DNA of 64,000 bases from Xylophilus ampelinus (GCF_901875635.1 NZ_CABFMN010000161.1:54701-118700), one strand, 5' to 3'; shown: positions 45,545-55,310, numbered from the stretch's first letter. Numbers and translations are program-made. The notes: generated by a model from the sequence alone, not told the origin.

Positions 45545-46006
45545 TCAGCGGCGGCGATAGGGGTTGCGCACGCCCAGGCCGGCGAGGATCTCGATCTCGC
45601 GCGCTTCCATGGCCTCGGCGTCGGCCTCGCCAGTCTCGTGGTCCCAGCCTTGGGCATGCAGCGTGCCGTGCACGAGCAGGTGGGCGTAGTGGTCGGCCAG
45701 CGTGGCGCGCAGTTCCTTCGCCTCGTGCGCAACCACGGGCGCGCACAGGACGAGGTCGGCCATGACCACGGGCGATTGCGTGTAGTCAAAGGTCAGCACG
45801 TTGGTGGCGTAGTCCTTGCCACGGAACTCGCGGTTCAGGCGCTGTCCTTCCTCGGCGTCGACGATGCGCACCGTCAGCTCTCCAGGCAGCGCCAGCGCAT
45901 GGCGGATGCAGCGCGCCACGCGGTGCCGCGGCAGTGCAGCACGATGCCGGGCGACACCGTCGAAGCGGCCGAACTGCAGGGACAGCGAAAGCTCGGGCAG
46001 CCTCAT
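45545..46006 (-). CDS. ybeY: Endoribonuclease YbeY
   Basis: 153 aa. The UPF0054 zinc motif [11 protein letters not shown] is intact, with the preceding [18 protein letters not shown]. YbeY acts in 16S rRNA 3' maturation and ribosome quality control. It follows phoH on the same strand, the usual ybeZ-ybeY pair. Confidence 0.95.
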   Translation of the reverse strand: MRLPELSLSLQFGRFDGVARHRAALPRHRVARCIRHALALPGELTVRIVDAEEGQRLNREFRGKDYATNVLTFDYTQSPVVMADLVLCAPVVAHEAKELRATLADHYAHLLVHGTLHAQGWDHETGEADAEAMEAREIEILAGLGVRNPYRRR

Positions 46007-46089
46007 GGCGTCAGCAGGTCTTCGTGCCGAAAAGGGCCGCGGCGCTCACTTGGCATGCGCTGCGTGCCATGCATTCCGTAACGACCAAC

Positions 46090-47070
46090 TCAACGTGCTC
46101 GCTTGCCATTGGCGTCGTAGGCATCCACGATGCGTGCCACAAGGGGGTGTCGCACCACGTCGCCGCTGTTGAAGTGCGTGAACGCCAGCCCCTGCACGCG
46201 CTTGAGCACGCGCTCGGCGTCGATCAGGCCGCTGGTCTGCTGCTTGGGCAAATCGATCTGGCTCACATCGCCCGTCACCACGCACTTGCTGCCGAAGCCG
46301 ATGCGCGTGAGGAACATCTTCATCTGCTCGGGCGTGGTGTTCTGCGCCTCGTCGAGGATGACGAAGGCGTTGTTCAGCGTGCGGCCGCGCATGAAGGCCA
46401 GCGGCGCGATCTCCAGCGCGTTGCGCTCGAAGGCCTTGGCCACCTTCTCGAAGCCCATCAGGTCGTAGAGCGCGTCGTACAGCGGGCGCAGGTAGGGATC
46501 GACCTTCTGCGTCAGGTCGCCCGGCAGGAAGCCCAGGCGCTCGCCGGCTTCGACCGCCGGGCGCGTGAGCACGATGCGCTGCACGGCCGAACGCTCCAGC
46601 GCGTCGACCGCGCAGGCGACGGCCAGGTAGGTCTTGCCTGTGCCGGCCGGGCCGATGCCGAAGGTGATGTCGTGGTTCGCGATGTGGTCGAGGTAGACGC
46701 TCTGGTTGGGCGTGCGCGCACGCAGGTTGGCGCGCCGCGTGGCAAGCGTCATCGCGCCATCCTCGTCCTCGGCCATGCTGTTGTCGCCTGCTAGGGTGAG
46801 TTGCACCACCGCCGCGTCGATCGGCCGCTGCGCGATCTCGTAGAGCGCCTGCAGCGTTTCGATGGCCCGCTCTGCCTTGGCCTTCGGCCCGTCGACCTTG
46901 AAGGCCTCATGCCGATGGGCGATCTTCACGCCCAGTGCGTCCTCGATCTGCCGCAGGTGAGCATCCAGCGGGCCGCACAGGTGGGACAGGCGGGTGTTGT
47001 TCGGAGGGGTGAAGGTATGGCGGAGGAGCAAAGTGGAGGGCTCTCTTTTTCTGACGCGAAGTCTCATCAT
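46090..47070 (-). CDS. ybeZ: PhoH-like ATPase (YbeZ)
   Basis: 326 aa. An N-terminal KH-like part precedes the PhoH ATPase with Walker A GPAGTGKTYLA, LTRPAVEAGERLGFLPGDL, and Walker B FVILDEAQN. Partner of YbeY in rRNA processing. Two adjacent ATG codons (47070, 47067) can serve as start. Confidence 0.94.
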   Translation of the reverse strand: MMRLRVRKREPSTLLLRHTFTPPNNTRLSHLCGPLDAHLRQIEDALGVKIAHRHEAFKVDGPKAKAERAIETLQALYEIAQRPIDAAVVQLTLAGDNSMAEDEDGAMTLATRRANLRARTPNQSVYLDHIANHDITFGIGPAGTGKTYLAVACAVDALERSAVQRIVLTRPAVEAGERLGFLPGDLTQKVDPYLRPLYDALYDLMGFEKVAKAFERNALEIAPLAFMRGRTLNNAFVILDEAQNTTPEQMKMFLTRIGFGSKCVVTGDVSQIDLPKQQTSGLIDAERVLKRVQGLAFTHFNSGDVVRHPLVARIVDAYDANGKRAR

Positions 47071-47163
47071 ACGAAGGGACCCGATGGTCGCTGACGATGA
47101 TGAACTGCATCTTTTTGCGCATTTCCCGTCGGTGAGCCGCCACGGCCGACATGACGACCGCTG

Positions 47164-47190
47164 TCGAAACAACGCACAATAGTGTTTCGA
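47164..47190 (+). promoter_or_regulatory. Operator-like palindrome upstream of the protease lipoprotein gene
   Basis: TCGAAACA-N11-TGTTTCGA, in the divergent phoH/protease region, 35 bases before the protease ATG. CACAAT within it may be a -10. It could bind a repressor or be a 5' leader stem. Confidence 0.4.
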
Positions 47191-47224
47191 TCGGTTACCT
47201 TTTGAGGGTTAGGGAGTAGTGCGT

Positions 47225-49255
47225 ATGAAGCACATGGCACGAGTAGCCGCGTGGACGCTGTTGGGGCTCGGTGCTGCCGTCCTGACGGCATGCGGAGGTG
47301 GCTCCGGTGGCGGCGGAGCGGGAGTGGATGTCGCCAAGCTGGGCCAGACGGCTGCTTCGGCGCCTGTGGCAACGACGGGCGGTTCCGAGACGCGAGCTGC
47401 CCAGGAGTCGAAGCCGGCACAGGCGAGCAGCGCGCCGACGGCCCTCATCGAAGAAAAGATCAGCACCGGGCCTTCGACCGCCGAGGTGAGCCCGTTGCGG
47501 TCCAGGCCAGCACAGGATGCGCCTTCGGCCCGCTCGATCCTTCTGCCGGCGCTTGCCGCAGCCCAGCGCCCCGGCGTTCAGAAATCCGCCGGCGCACAAC
47601 TCGGCGTCCCGGTGAAGGTCGGGCAGGCGCGCAGCGTCGACGCCACGGCGACGGCGAGCAGTACCGCGGAACTGTTGAAGTGGACGCCGTCTTCGCGTGG
47701 CGGCAAGGTGACTGCGCTGAGATTTGTTTCGTCAGGCGCTCTCGGGGTGCGCGTTGGGCTCCTCGTCAAGAGCTTGCCCATCGGAAGCATTGTTCGGTTT
47801 TACGCGGACGGCAGCGGCCAGGTCTACGAAATCCCCGCCCAGGAGGTGCTGTCCACCATCGACCGCAATCTGGCTGCAGGGGACTCCGGTGATCCCGCAC
47901 ACACCTACTGGTCGCCCAATCTCGGCGGTGAGGCCATCAGTGTGGAGGTCGAGGTCCCTCCCAACACCGACACGGGCAATGTGCAGTTTTCCGTGCCCAC
48001 CTTGTCGCACGTGACCGTCGACATCCGCGACCTGAAGTCGATTCAGAAAGTCGGGGAAGCAGGGTCTTGCAACTTCGATGTTTCATGCGATCTGTCTGTT
48101 GCACAGCTCAGCAAGTCGGTCGCGTTGATGGATTTCATTGCCGATGGCACGGGCGGGACGACGGCCGGCTCGGCGTACGTCTGCACGGGGACATTGATGA
48201 ATGACCGGATGTCCAGCGGCATCCCCTATTTCCTCAGCGCCAACCATTGCATCCCGACCCAGACGGTCGCGAGTTCGCTCTACACGCTCTGGTCTTACAA
48301 ATCGGCTTCTTGCGGATCGACGCAACTGAGCACGCTGTCGTCGTTGATGACGTCCGGCGCTGCGCTGCTGTATGCCAGCGGCTCGACCGATACCTCGTTC
48401 ATGCGATTGAATGGCCAGCCGCCCGCGGGCGCTGTATACGCAGGGTCGAGCACGATCGCGCTCGATCCGGCAGCGAGCGTCTATGACGTTCACCACCCCG
48501 AAGGGGATTACCAGAAAGTCAGCAGTGGCACGTTTCAGGGCTACGCGTCGTGCACGACGGGTGGCTGTCTGGCGTCCAGTTCTGCGACCAATTCCAACTT
48601 CCTTCGAGTCAGATGGTGGTCTGGCACGACGGAGCCCGGCAGCAGCGGCTCGGGGCTTTTCACGCGCTTGAACGGCAAGGATTACCTCGTCGGCCAGTTG
48701 TATGGAGGATCGGCCTCGTGCAGCAATATCCTGGGCAACGACTACTTCGGCAGGTTCGATGTGGCCTTCAATTCGGCCCTGTCTCAATGGCTCGGGGCGT
48801 CATCGCCCACCCTGCGGGTGCCTGTCTACCGCCTCTACAACACCAACACCGGCACGCACTTCTACACCATCGATCCGGCCGAGCGGGACTGGGCGGTGCA
48901 GAAGATTCGCGAGCTCACCTATGAAGGCGTTGCTTTCTACGCCTTTGGCGTTCCAGGGACTGCCACCAACGCGGTCTATCGCTTCTACAACAGGGAAAAG
49001 GGCGTCCATTTCTACACGATCAGCCAAGCTGAGCGCGACCAGGTCATCGCAACGCTTCCCCAGTTCACGTTCGAGGGCGTTGCGTGGTATGCGAATACGG
49101 CACCCGGGAGCGCCGCGACGCAGATGTACCGCTTCTACAATCGCGAGAAGGGAGTGCACTTCTACACCATCAGCCCGGCTGAGCGGGACCAGGTCATCTC
49201 GACACTTCCGCAATTCAGCTACGAGGGCGTGGGTTACTACGCGTGGACCTTCTAG
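47225..49255 (+). CDS. Secreted trypsin-like serine endopeptidase lipoprotein with three C-terminal repeats
   Basis: A 676-aa lipoprotein (lipobox VLTAC, Cys23, Gly-rich linker). The peptidase resembles lysyl endopeptidase (Achromobacter protease I): SCNFDVSC at 281, FLSANHCIP with His341, STDTSFMRL with Asp389, and GSSGSGLF with Ser474. Before it is a beta-rich prodomain. After it three 50-residue tandem units (534-572, 584-622, 634-672), each YRxYN...HFYTI..AERD......YEGVxxYA, match the DUF5648-type repeat. The repeats may bind cell wall or a surface polymer. An in-frame GTG at 47219 is an alternative start. Confidence 0.88.
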   Translation: MKHMARVAAWTLLGLGAAVLTACGGGSGGGGAGVDVAKLGQTAASAPVATTGGSETRAAQESKPAQASSAPTALIEEKISTGPSTAEVSPLRSRPAQDAPSARSILLPALAAAQRPGVQKSAGAQLGVPVKVGQARSVDATATASSTAELLKWTPSSRGGKVTALRFVSSGALGVRVGLLVKSLPIGSIVRFYADGSGQVYEIPAQEVLSTIDRNLAAGDSGDPAHTYWSPNLGGEAISVEVEVPPNTDTGNVQFSVPTLSHVTVDIRDLKSIQKVGEAGSCNFDVSCDLSVAQLSKSVALMDFIADGTGGTTAGSAYVCTGTLMNDRMSSGIPYFLSANHCIPTQTVASSLYTLWSYKSASCGSTQLSTLSSLMTSGAALLYASGSTDTSFMRLNGQPPAGAVYAGSSTIALDPAASVYDVHHPEGDYQKVSSGTFQGYASCTTGGCLASSSATNSNFLRVRWWSGTTEPGSSGSGLFTRLNGKDYLVGQLYGGSASCSNILGNDYFGRFDVAFNSALSQWLGASSPTLRVPVYRLYNTNTGTHFYTIDPAERDWAVQKIRELTYEGVAFYAFGVPGTATNAVYRFYNREKGVHFYTISQAERDQVIATLPQFTFEGVAWYANTAPGSAATQMYRFYNREKGVHFYTISPAERDQVISTLPQFSYEGVGYYAWTF

Positions 49256-49295
49256 CTCCGTCTTAGGCTGAATCGGGCAACCATAGAGCAATTCG

Positions 49296-49877
49296 TTGAT
49301 CGGCAAACTCACCGGCATCCTCTCCGAGCGCAACCCGCCCCAGATCATCATTGATTGCCACGGGGTGGGCTACGAGGTCGACGTGCCCATGAGCACCTTC
49401 TACAGCCTTCCGGGAGTGGGCGAGAAAGTCTCGTTGCTCACCCATTTCGTCGTCCGGGAGGACGCGCAGATCCTCTATGGATTCGGCACCGCCGCCGAGC
49501 GCGCTGCATTCCGGCAGCTCATCAAGATCGCCGGAGTCGGGCCGCGTACGGCCCTGGGCGTGCTGTCGGGAATGGGAGTGAACGAGCTGGCCCAGGCAGT
49601 TTCGCTGCAGGAGGCTGGCAGGCTGGTCAAGATTCCCGGGATCGGGAAGAAGACCGCAGAACGACTGCTCCTCGAACTCAAGGGCAAGCTGGGCGACGCA
49701 TTCGGGCCGGTCAGCGGTGCCGCTCAGCCCGCCAGCGATGCCCAGGCAGACATCCTCCAGGCGCTGCTCGCCCTGGGCTACAGCGACAAGGAGGCGGCCG
49801 CCGCGCTCAAGGCGCTGGCCAAGGACGTAGGCGTGAGCGAGGGCATCAAGCTGGCGCTCAAGGCTCTGGCGAAATAG
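49296..49877 (+). CDS. ruvA: Holliday junction DNA helicase subunit RuvA
   Basis: 193 aa, full length. MIGKLTGIL start, HhH motifs [15 protein letters not shown] and [16 protein letters not shown], and domain III that contacts RuvB. The start codon is TTG at 49296; no ATG gives the conserved N-terminus. ruvB is 6.4 kb downstream, split off by a minus-strand lipid operon. No ruvC is present in the window. Confidence 0.95.
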   Translation: MIGKLTGILSERNPPQIIIDCHGVGYEVDVPMSTFYSLPGVGEKVSLLTHFVVREDAQILYGFGTAAERAAFRQLIKIAGVGPRTALGVLSGMGVNELAQAVSLQEAGRLVKIPGIGKKTAERLLLELKGKLGDAFGPVSGAAQPASDAQADILQALLALGYSDKEAAAALKALAKDVGVSEGIKLALKALAK

Positions 49878-49956
49878 CCGATTCCGCTGCGGCGGGCGCA
49901 GGCCTTCCTCATGCGTGCGGAGCCGCCGCCACGGCAGCGTTCGTCGGTGAAGGGCG

Positions 49957-50904
49957 TCAAGGCACCCACCAGTGATGCAGCGCATGGAAATACAGCGGCG
50001 CCGCGAAGATCACCGAATCGAGCCGGTCGAGCATGCCGCCGTGGCCCTCGATCATGGTGCCCCAGTCCTTCACGCCGCGGTCGCGCTTGATGGCCGACAT
50101 CACCAGCCCGCCGAAGAAGCCCATCACGCAGATCATGAAGGCCATGAGCGCCGCCTGCCAGGGCGTGAAGGGCGTGGCCCAGTAAAGCGCCGCGCCCAGC
50201 GCCGTGGCGCTGGCGACGCCGCCGACGAGCCCTTCCCACGTCTTGGAGGGCGACAGCTCCGGCGCCACCTTGCGCCGGCCGAAGAGCTTGCCCCACACGT
50301 ACTGCAGCACGTCGCTGCCCTGCACCACGATCACCAGGAAGGCGATCAGCAGCAGGTTGCGGTCCTCGAAGCCCGGGATCTTCAGTGTGAGCAGCGCCGG
50401 CACGTGGCTGATGCAGAACACGCACACCATCAGCCCCCACTGGACCTTGGCCGTGCGTTCGAGGAAGCGTTTGGTGTCGCCGCCCACGGCCGAGAGAATC
50501 GGCAGGATCAGGAACACCTCGACCGGGATGAAGATCGCGAACATGCCGTACCACTCGATCCACACCAGGAAGTACTGCACCGGCAGGGCGATGTAGAACG
50601 CGGCCGCGATGGCCAGGTGGTCGCCGCGGCGCGTGTAGCTCAGGCTCATGAACTCGCGCAGCGCATAGAACGAGATCAGGTAGAACAGCACGATCACGCC
50701 GCCCTTGCCGAGCGCGAACGCGATGCCGATGACCGCCACCATCACCCACCAGGCGTTCACGCGGGCGTTGAGGTTGTCGATGACGGAATGCGGCGCCCCG
50801 TGTGCCACGCGCCACTTGAGCAGGGCGCCGATGGCCGAGGCGAGGATCAGCACGCCGGCCACGCCGCCGAAGAGCTGCAGCGTGGTCTGGGTCGAGGCGT
50901 TCAT
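49957..50904 (-). CDS. CdsA-like phosphatidate cytidylyltransferase (YnbB-like)
   Basis: A 315-aa polytopic membrane protein. The CTP-transferase signature is clear: SPSKTWEGLVGG, then SAIKRDRGVKDWGTMIEGHGGMLDRLDS. It makes CDP-diacylglycerol or a related CDP-lipid from phosphatidate. Last gene of a six-gene minus-strand operon; its ATG overlaps the acyltransferase stop by 4 bases. A separate housekeeping cdsA is likely elsewhere. Confidence 0.9.
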   Translation of the reverse strand: MNASTQTTLQLFGGVAGVLILASAIGALLKWRVAHGAPHSVIDNLNARVNAWWVMVAVIGIAFALGKGGVIVLFYLISFYALREFMSLSYTRRGDHLAIAAAFYIALPVQYFLVWIEWYGMFAIFIPVEVFLILPILSAVGGDTKRFLERTAKVQWGLMVCVFCISHVPALLTLKIPGFEDRNLLLIAFLVIVVQGSDVLQYVWGKLFGRRKVAPELSPSKTWEGLVGGVASATALGAALYWATPFTPWQAALMAFMICVMGFFGGLVMSAIKRDRGVKDWGTMIEGHGGMLDRLDSVIFAAPLYFHALHHWWVP

Positions 50905-51662
50905 GGCATGCCCTCCTTGCCGGCAGCAGGCTGCAAGGCCGCGGCCTGCCTGGGCGCCTCGGTGTCGTCCTCGCGGTCGTACTCGGGCCGCAGGTCCAGC
51001 ATGGCCTGGCGCGCGCGGGCCAGGAAGGCGGCCTTGTCCTCGCGATCGCCCAGCGCCAGCGGCGCGCCGAAGCGCACCGAGCAGGCCAGCGGCACCGGCA
51101 CCAGTTGCCCCTTGGGCAGCACGCGCTTGAGGTTCTCGATCCACACCGGCACCAGCCGCACCGCCAGGCCTTCCTGCTGCAGGTAGCGCGCGATGTGGAA
51201 CAGCCCGCTCTTGAGCGGCAGCAGGATGTCCTCACCCGTGTTGCGCGTGCCTTCGGGGAATATGATGAGCGAGTCGCCGGCCTTCAGCGCGTCGGTCATC
51301 TGCTGCACCGGATTGGGCCCGTCGCTGCCGCCGTCGCGGCGGATCATGAGCGCGTTGAACACGTCCTCGCCGATGAAGCGGCGCAGCTTGGAGGCCATCC
51401 AGTAGTCCTGGCCGGCGACCGGTCGTGTGATGGCGCGCAGGTCCGGCGGCAGCGTGGCCCACAGCAACACGAAGTCGCCGTGGCTGGTGTGGTTGGCGAA
51501 GTAGAGCGTCTGCTCGGCGCGCGGCGTGGTGCCCGACCAGATGGCGCGCACGCCGGTCAGCAGCGCGGCGATGCCGATGATCAGCCGGCCGGCGATGAAG
51601 GCGAGCACGCGGCGCAGGATCACCCGCGGGGGCGGGGCGTCGGAGTCGAAGGCGTCGGTCAT
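50901..51662 (-). CDS. 1-acyl-glycerol-3-phosphate acyltransferase (PlsC-like)
   Basis: 253 aa. The acyltransferase motifs are NHTSHGD (HX4D) and FPEGTRN, with an N-terminal membrane helix. It would acylate a lysophospholipid or glycerophosphate to give the CdsA-like enzyme its phosphatidate. E. coli ynbABCD lacks this gene, as I recall, so this operon is an extended version. Confidence 0.9.
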   Translation of the reverse strand: MTDAFDSDAPPPRVILRRVLAFIAGRLIIGIAALLTGVRAIWSGTTPRAEQTLYFANHTSHGDFVLLWATLPPDLRAITRPVAGQDYWMASKLRRFIGEDVFNALMIRRDGGSDGPNPVQQMTDALKAGDSLIIFPEGTRNTGEDILLPLKSGLFHIARYLQQEGLAVRLVPVWIENLKRVLPKGQLVPVPLACSVRFGAPLALGDREDKAAFLARARQAMLDLRPEYDREDDTEAPRQAAALQPAAGKEGMP

Positions 51663-51693
51663 GCGGGGCGTCCGCGGCGAGGGAGGGGCAAGT

Positions 51694-52128
51694 TCATCGG
51701 AGGTCCTCGGTCATCACGGCGAGCAGGAACATCGCGCTCTGGCAGGCGATCACGATCAAATGGCGTTGCATCAGCTGGCGCGTGCCGCCGATGCGATCGG
51801 CGAGCGCGCGCTCCGACTCGGGTGCGGCGCGCAAGCCCAGTGCGGCGAGCGCGCCGTCGAGCGTGCGCAGGGACGGCAGGGTGCCCGCAGCGAGCGACTC
51901 GAACAGCCGCTGATCGAAGCGCAGGCGGAAGGCGAAGTAGCGCTCCAGCACGCCCAGCACCGCCACCGCGCCGAAGCCCATGGTGGCCGTCATCGAGAGG
52001 GCGCGCACCGTGAGCGCGAGCACTGCGGCGGCGACCACGCTCAGCGCGAAGCCCCACCAGCCCGCCAGCTGCTCGGCGCGCAGCAGTGCGGCCAGGGTCG
52101 CGCAGTGTGCGCGTTCGTTGTCGTTCAT
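51694..52128 (-). CDS. Small membrane protein in the lipid operon (144 aa)
   Basis: Unrecognised. Hydrophobic segments at about 25-48 (FALSVVAAAVLALTVRAL and following) and at the C-terminus (LIVIACQSAMFLLAV) frame a charged central part with FRLRFDQRLFESLAAG. It overlaps its neighbour's stop by 4 bases, so it is a true member of the operon. It might be a chaperone or subunit for the membrane enzymes. Confidence 0.7.
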   Translation of the reverse strand: MNDNERAHCATLAALLRAEQLAGWWGFALSVVAAAVLALTVRALSMTATMGFGAVAVLGVLERYFAFRLRFDQRLFESLAAGTLPSLRTLDGALAALGLRAAPESERALADRIGGTRQLMQRHLIVIACQSAMFLLAVMTEDLR

Positions 52129-53522
52129 GCGGTGCCCTGCTCCTTCTCGTTCCCGAGGGCGGAGCTTAGTGCAGCGGCCGGCGCGGCTGCCGGAGCGCCG
52201 AGCAGCGCGCGCCAGGCCGGCTTGAGCACGATCTGCGGGCGTGCGCCGCGCACCACGGCTTCGGCGGCCATGGCATCGGCCGCCCCGCCGTGCCGGTGCA
52301 GCCAACCCACCACCGTGGCCGCGCTGCGCGAAAAGCCGAGTGCACAGCAGACCCAGACCGTGTCGCGACCGGCGCCCGCCCGCCGCTGCGCTTCGACCAG
52401 CAACACCGCGCGTTGCAGCTGGGTGGCGCTCGGCATCACCAGGTCGAGCAGGGGCGCACAGCGCGCGCGACCCGCCGCGGCGGCCTCCGCCGGCAGCTGC
52501 AGCTCCGCGCTCAGGCCGACAAGGCGCGGCCGGCCCGCTTCCTGCCATTCGGCCGTGGTCGGCACCCGGCCCAGTCGCAGGCCGGGCGCGACCTCTGCGC
52601 TGGGCGGCAGGCGTCGCGTCCACAGGCGGGCGTTGATCCATGCGCCGAGGCGATAAGGCGCCAGCAGCCAGCGCGCGCTCCAGCACATGCGCCCGTCGCG
52701 GCCCATCCCGAAGCCGCGCGCACCGAAGCCGATGTAGTTGAGCGCGACGATCGCCAGCGAGGCCGCCGGCCAGGCCAGCCACAGGGCCGCGCCGTGCAGG
52801 CCGATCGCCAGCGCCAGGCACAGGGCGGCGCCTGCGGCATAGAAGCCCGCGAGCTTCCAGCGCTGCGGGTCGCGCGCCAGCCGCCAGGCGCGCGGCAGCG
52901 CCACCACGCGCTCCAGCGGCCACAGCCACACGCACACGAGGCCGAGCAGCGCACCGGTCGGGATGTCGATGAAGTGGTGCTGGTAGGTGGTGAGCACCGA
53001 GCCGCAGATCGCGAGCGTCCACAGGTGCAGCACCCACCGGCCCCAGCGCGGCGCGATGAGGCGGCGGTACCAGTCCCACAGGATCACGGCCAGCGCGATG
53101 TGCAGCGAGGGCGCCTGGTTGTACGGCTGGTCGAAGCCTCGCAGGGCGTCGAAGAGGAAGGCCGGCGCCCCTTCCACCGCCGGCTGGCCGAAGCTGAAGT
53201 GCAACGGCCACAGCACGAAGCAGGTGCAGGCGATCACCGTGGCCGTGAGCAACCGCAAGGCGTGCCGGTCGACGAGGTGCTTCGTGCGGCCGAGGAAGAG
53301 TGACAGCGCGTAGAAGGCGTTGATCGACCAGTAGGGAAAGATCGTCCACGCCCAGAAGGGCATGCCGCGTTCCCAGTCGAACACCACCGAGGGCGCCTGC
53401 GCCCGCGTGCCGGCCCACCAGTTGGCGAGGCCATAGCTCAGGTAGAAGAGCGGCCCGAGCAGCGCCAGCCAGGCGGCCGCGCGCTTCCAGGGCCAGGGCC
53501 TTCGCGGACGCGTGGCGTTCAT
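52125..53522 (-). CDS. PAP2-like phosphatase fused to dual-specificity phosphatase (YnbD-like)
   Basis: A 465-aa polytopic membrane protein. The PAP2-type motifs are APSLHIALAVILWDWY and TTYQHHFIDIPTGALLG. The C-terminal soluble domain has the cysteine-phosphatase loop VCCALGFSRSAAT (CX5R) of dual-specificity/tyrosine phosphatases. It resembles E. coli YnbD in layout. It would dephosphorylate a lipid or head-group phosphate, with a second phosphatase site on the cytoplasmic side. Confidence 0.85.
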   Translation of the reverse strand: MNATRPRRPWPWKRAAAWLALLGPLFYLSYGLANWWAGTRAQAPSVVFDWERGMPFWAWTIFPYWSINAFYALSLFLGRTKHLVDRHALRLLTATVIACTCFVLWPLHFSFGQPAVEGAPAFLFDALRGFDQPYNQAPSLHIALAVILWDWYRRLIAPRWGRWVLHLWTLAICGSVLTTYQHHFIDIPTGALLGLVCVWLWPLERVVALPRAWRLARDPQRWKLAGFYAAGAALCLALAIGLHGAALWLAWPAASLAIVALNYIGFGARGFGMGRDGRMCWSARWLLAPYRLGAWINARLWTRRLPPSAEVAPGLRLGRVPTTAEWQEAGRPRLVGLSAELQLPAEAAAAGRARCAPLLDLVMPSATQLQRAVLLVEAQRRAGAGRDTVWVCCALGFSRSAATVVGWLHRHGGAADAMAAEAVVRGARPQIVLKPAWRALLGAPAAAPAAALSSALGNEKEQGTA

Positions 53523-55282
53523 CGCTCCACGCGCTGCGCCAGGGAGACGGTGAAGATGCCCCACTCGTCGACACGCTGGGCGATCTTGCGAAAGCCCGCC
53601 TCCTCGACGAGCTGGTCCATCTCGGCCTGCGTGCGCCGACGCATCACCCACGCCTGGCCCTGCCGGTGGCTGGTCAGCGCGCGCGCGATCATCTCCAGCT
53701 GCGGGTGCCAGGGCTGGCCGGTGTAGACCAGCCAGCCGCCGTCTTCCACCGCGTCGCCCACACCGGCGAGCGAGCGCCGCACCATTTCGTTCTCGGGAAA
53801 GAGCTCGTACAGGCCCGACACGACGGCCAGCGTGGGCCGCGGCGTCACGGTGGCCAGGCTCAGGCGGTCGAAGGCGTCGGCCTGCACGAACTCGGCGCGG
53901 TCCTGCAGCTCGCGCTGGGCGATGAGGGCGCGGCCATCGCGCACGTTGATGTCGCTGTAGTCGCGCAGCAGGATCGAATGCGCCTTCACCGGGCTGGCGG
54001 CCACGGCATCGAGCACGTAGCGGCCATGGCCGGCGGCGATGTCCATGACCCGGACCTCGCGGTGCATGTGGGCCAGGCGCTCCATCGCGTCGCGAATGAG
54101 TTCCTCGACGTGCAGCTTGCGCTGGCGGATGCCGCGCCAGCCGATCGAGTCGAGGTAGGTGCGGTCGATCGTCCGGCCCACGAACGGCGCGCCCGCGGGC
54201 TCGTTGCGGTAGACGTAGTCGAGCGTGCTGCCCGAGTCGAAGCCGGTCGCGTGGCCCAGCGCGATGCCGCGTGAGAGCCTGCCGCCCAGCTTCAGGCTGG
54301 CGCGCGTCATGGCCCAGTAGGCGCCGCGCGGCGACAGGGGCGAGAGCGGCTCGGCCAGCGCGCGCGACTCCTCGGCCGTGGCGCCTGCCTTGTCGGCTTC
54401 GCGCAGGTCGACGGGCTCGGGCGGGTGGTCGAACAGGCGGAGGATGAAGTCGCGCACCGCCGCAACGGCCGGCGCGCGGTCCTTCTCGCCCAGCGTGTCG
54501 TGGAAGAAGCCCGGCAGCTCGATCTTCTCCTTCACCGCGCTGCCCAGGCGCTCGAAGAATGCGTGCTGCGGTTGGTGGTGCACCACCCAGTCGGCGCCCG
54601 AGATGAGCAGCTGCGTCGGCACCACGATGGCGTTGGCGTCCTGCACCACGCGCTCGGCCGCGGCGTACAGGTCGAGCAGGATGTTGACGGCGATGGGCCG
54701 CGTGATGAGCGGGTCGGCCTCGAAGCTGGCGATGCGCTCGGGGTCGTGCGTGAGGAACTTCGCCTTCACGTAGCTGTTGACGAAGAACAGGCCGCGCAGC
54801 TTGTGCATCAGCGCCAGGCCCGGCCGCGCGAAGGGCACGTACAGCTTGACCTTGAAGGCCGGCGAGGCGAGCGTGAGGCCGCGCACCCTGGGCGCGTAGT
54901 CGTGCGCCCAGGTCGACACCAGCACCGCGCCCACGCTCTGCGCAACGACGTGGATGTCGTGCTCGGCCACGCCGTGCTGCGTGCCGATGTGCTCGATGAA
55001 GGTCTGCACGTCGCGCACCGAGTGCGCGAAGCTGGGGCTGTGGCCCCGCTGGCCCGGCGAGCGGCCGTGGCCCCGGGCGTCCCAGGCGAAGAAGTCGAAG
55101 TCGGGCAGGTCGAGTTCGTCGACCAGGTGCGCCATGCGCGCGCCGTGCTCGTGGCCGCGGTGGAACAGCACGATGGCGCCGCGGCGAGCGGCGCCGGTGG
55201 CGGGCCAGTGGCGGTAGAACAGCGACTCGCCGTCGTGCGTGTCGAAGTGCAGTTCCTGCGCGGTGCGGGACGAGGGGGTCAT
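53519..55282 (-). CDS. Alpha/beta-hydrolase fused to SAM-dependent methyltransferase (YnbC-like)
   Basis: A 587-aa cytosolic fusion. The N-terminal alpha/beta hydrolase has FHRGHEHGARM, WDARGHGRSPG and nucleophile loop VVAQSVGAV, with catalytic His probably in GFFHDTLGE. The C-terminal methyltransferase begins near 400 with VMDIAAGHGRYVLDAVA. Layout matches E. coli YnbC. It could be a lysophospholipase/esterase combined with a lipid methylase. Its start overlaps nothing; the gap to the first gene holds a repeat copy. Its 3' end overlaps the PAP2 gene. Confidence 0.87.
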   Translation of the reverse strand: MTPSSRTAQELHFDTHDGESLFYRHWPATGAARRGAIVLFHRGHEHGARMAHLVDELDLPDFDFFAWDARGHGRSPGQRGHSPSFAHSVRDVQTFIEHIGTQHGVAEHDIHVVAQSVGAVLVSTWAHDYAPRVRGLTLASPAFKVKLYVPFARPGLALMHKLRGLFFVNSYVKAKFLTHDPERIASFEADPLITRPIAVNILLDLYAAAERVVQDANAIVVPTQLLISGADWVVHHQPQHAFFERLGSAVKEKIELPGFFHDTLGEKDRAPAVAAVRDFILRLFDHPPEPVDLREADKAGATAEESRALAEPLSPLSPRGAYWAMTRASLKLGGRLSRGIALGHATGFDSGSTLDYVYRNEPAGAPFVGRTIDRTYLDSIGWRGIRQRKLHVEELIRDAMERLAHMHREVRVMDIAAGHGRYVLDAVAASPVKAHSILLRDYSDINVRDGRALIAQRELQDRAEFVQADAFDRLSLATVTPRPTLAVVSGLYELFPENEMVRRSLAGVGDAVEDGGWLVYTGQPWHPQLEMIARALTSHRQGQAWVMRRRTQAEMDQLVEEAGFRKIAQRVDEWGIFTVSLAQRVER

Positions 55283-55310
55283 AGAGCTCCAGAAGACGGG
55301 GTCTTATTTT

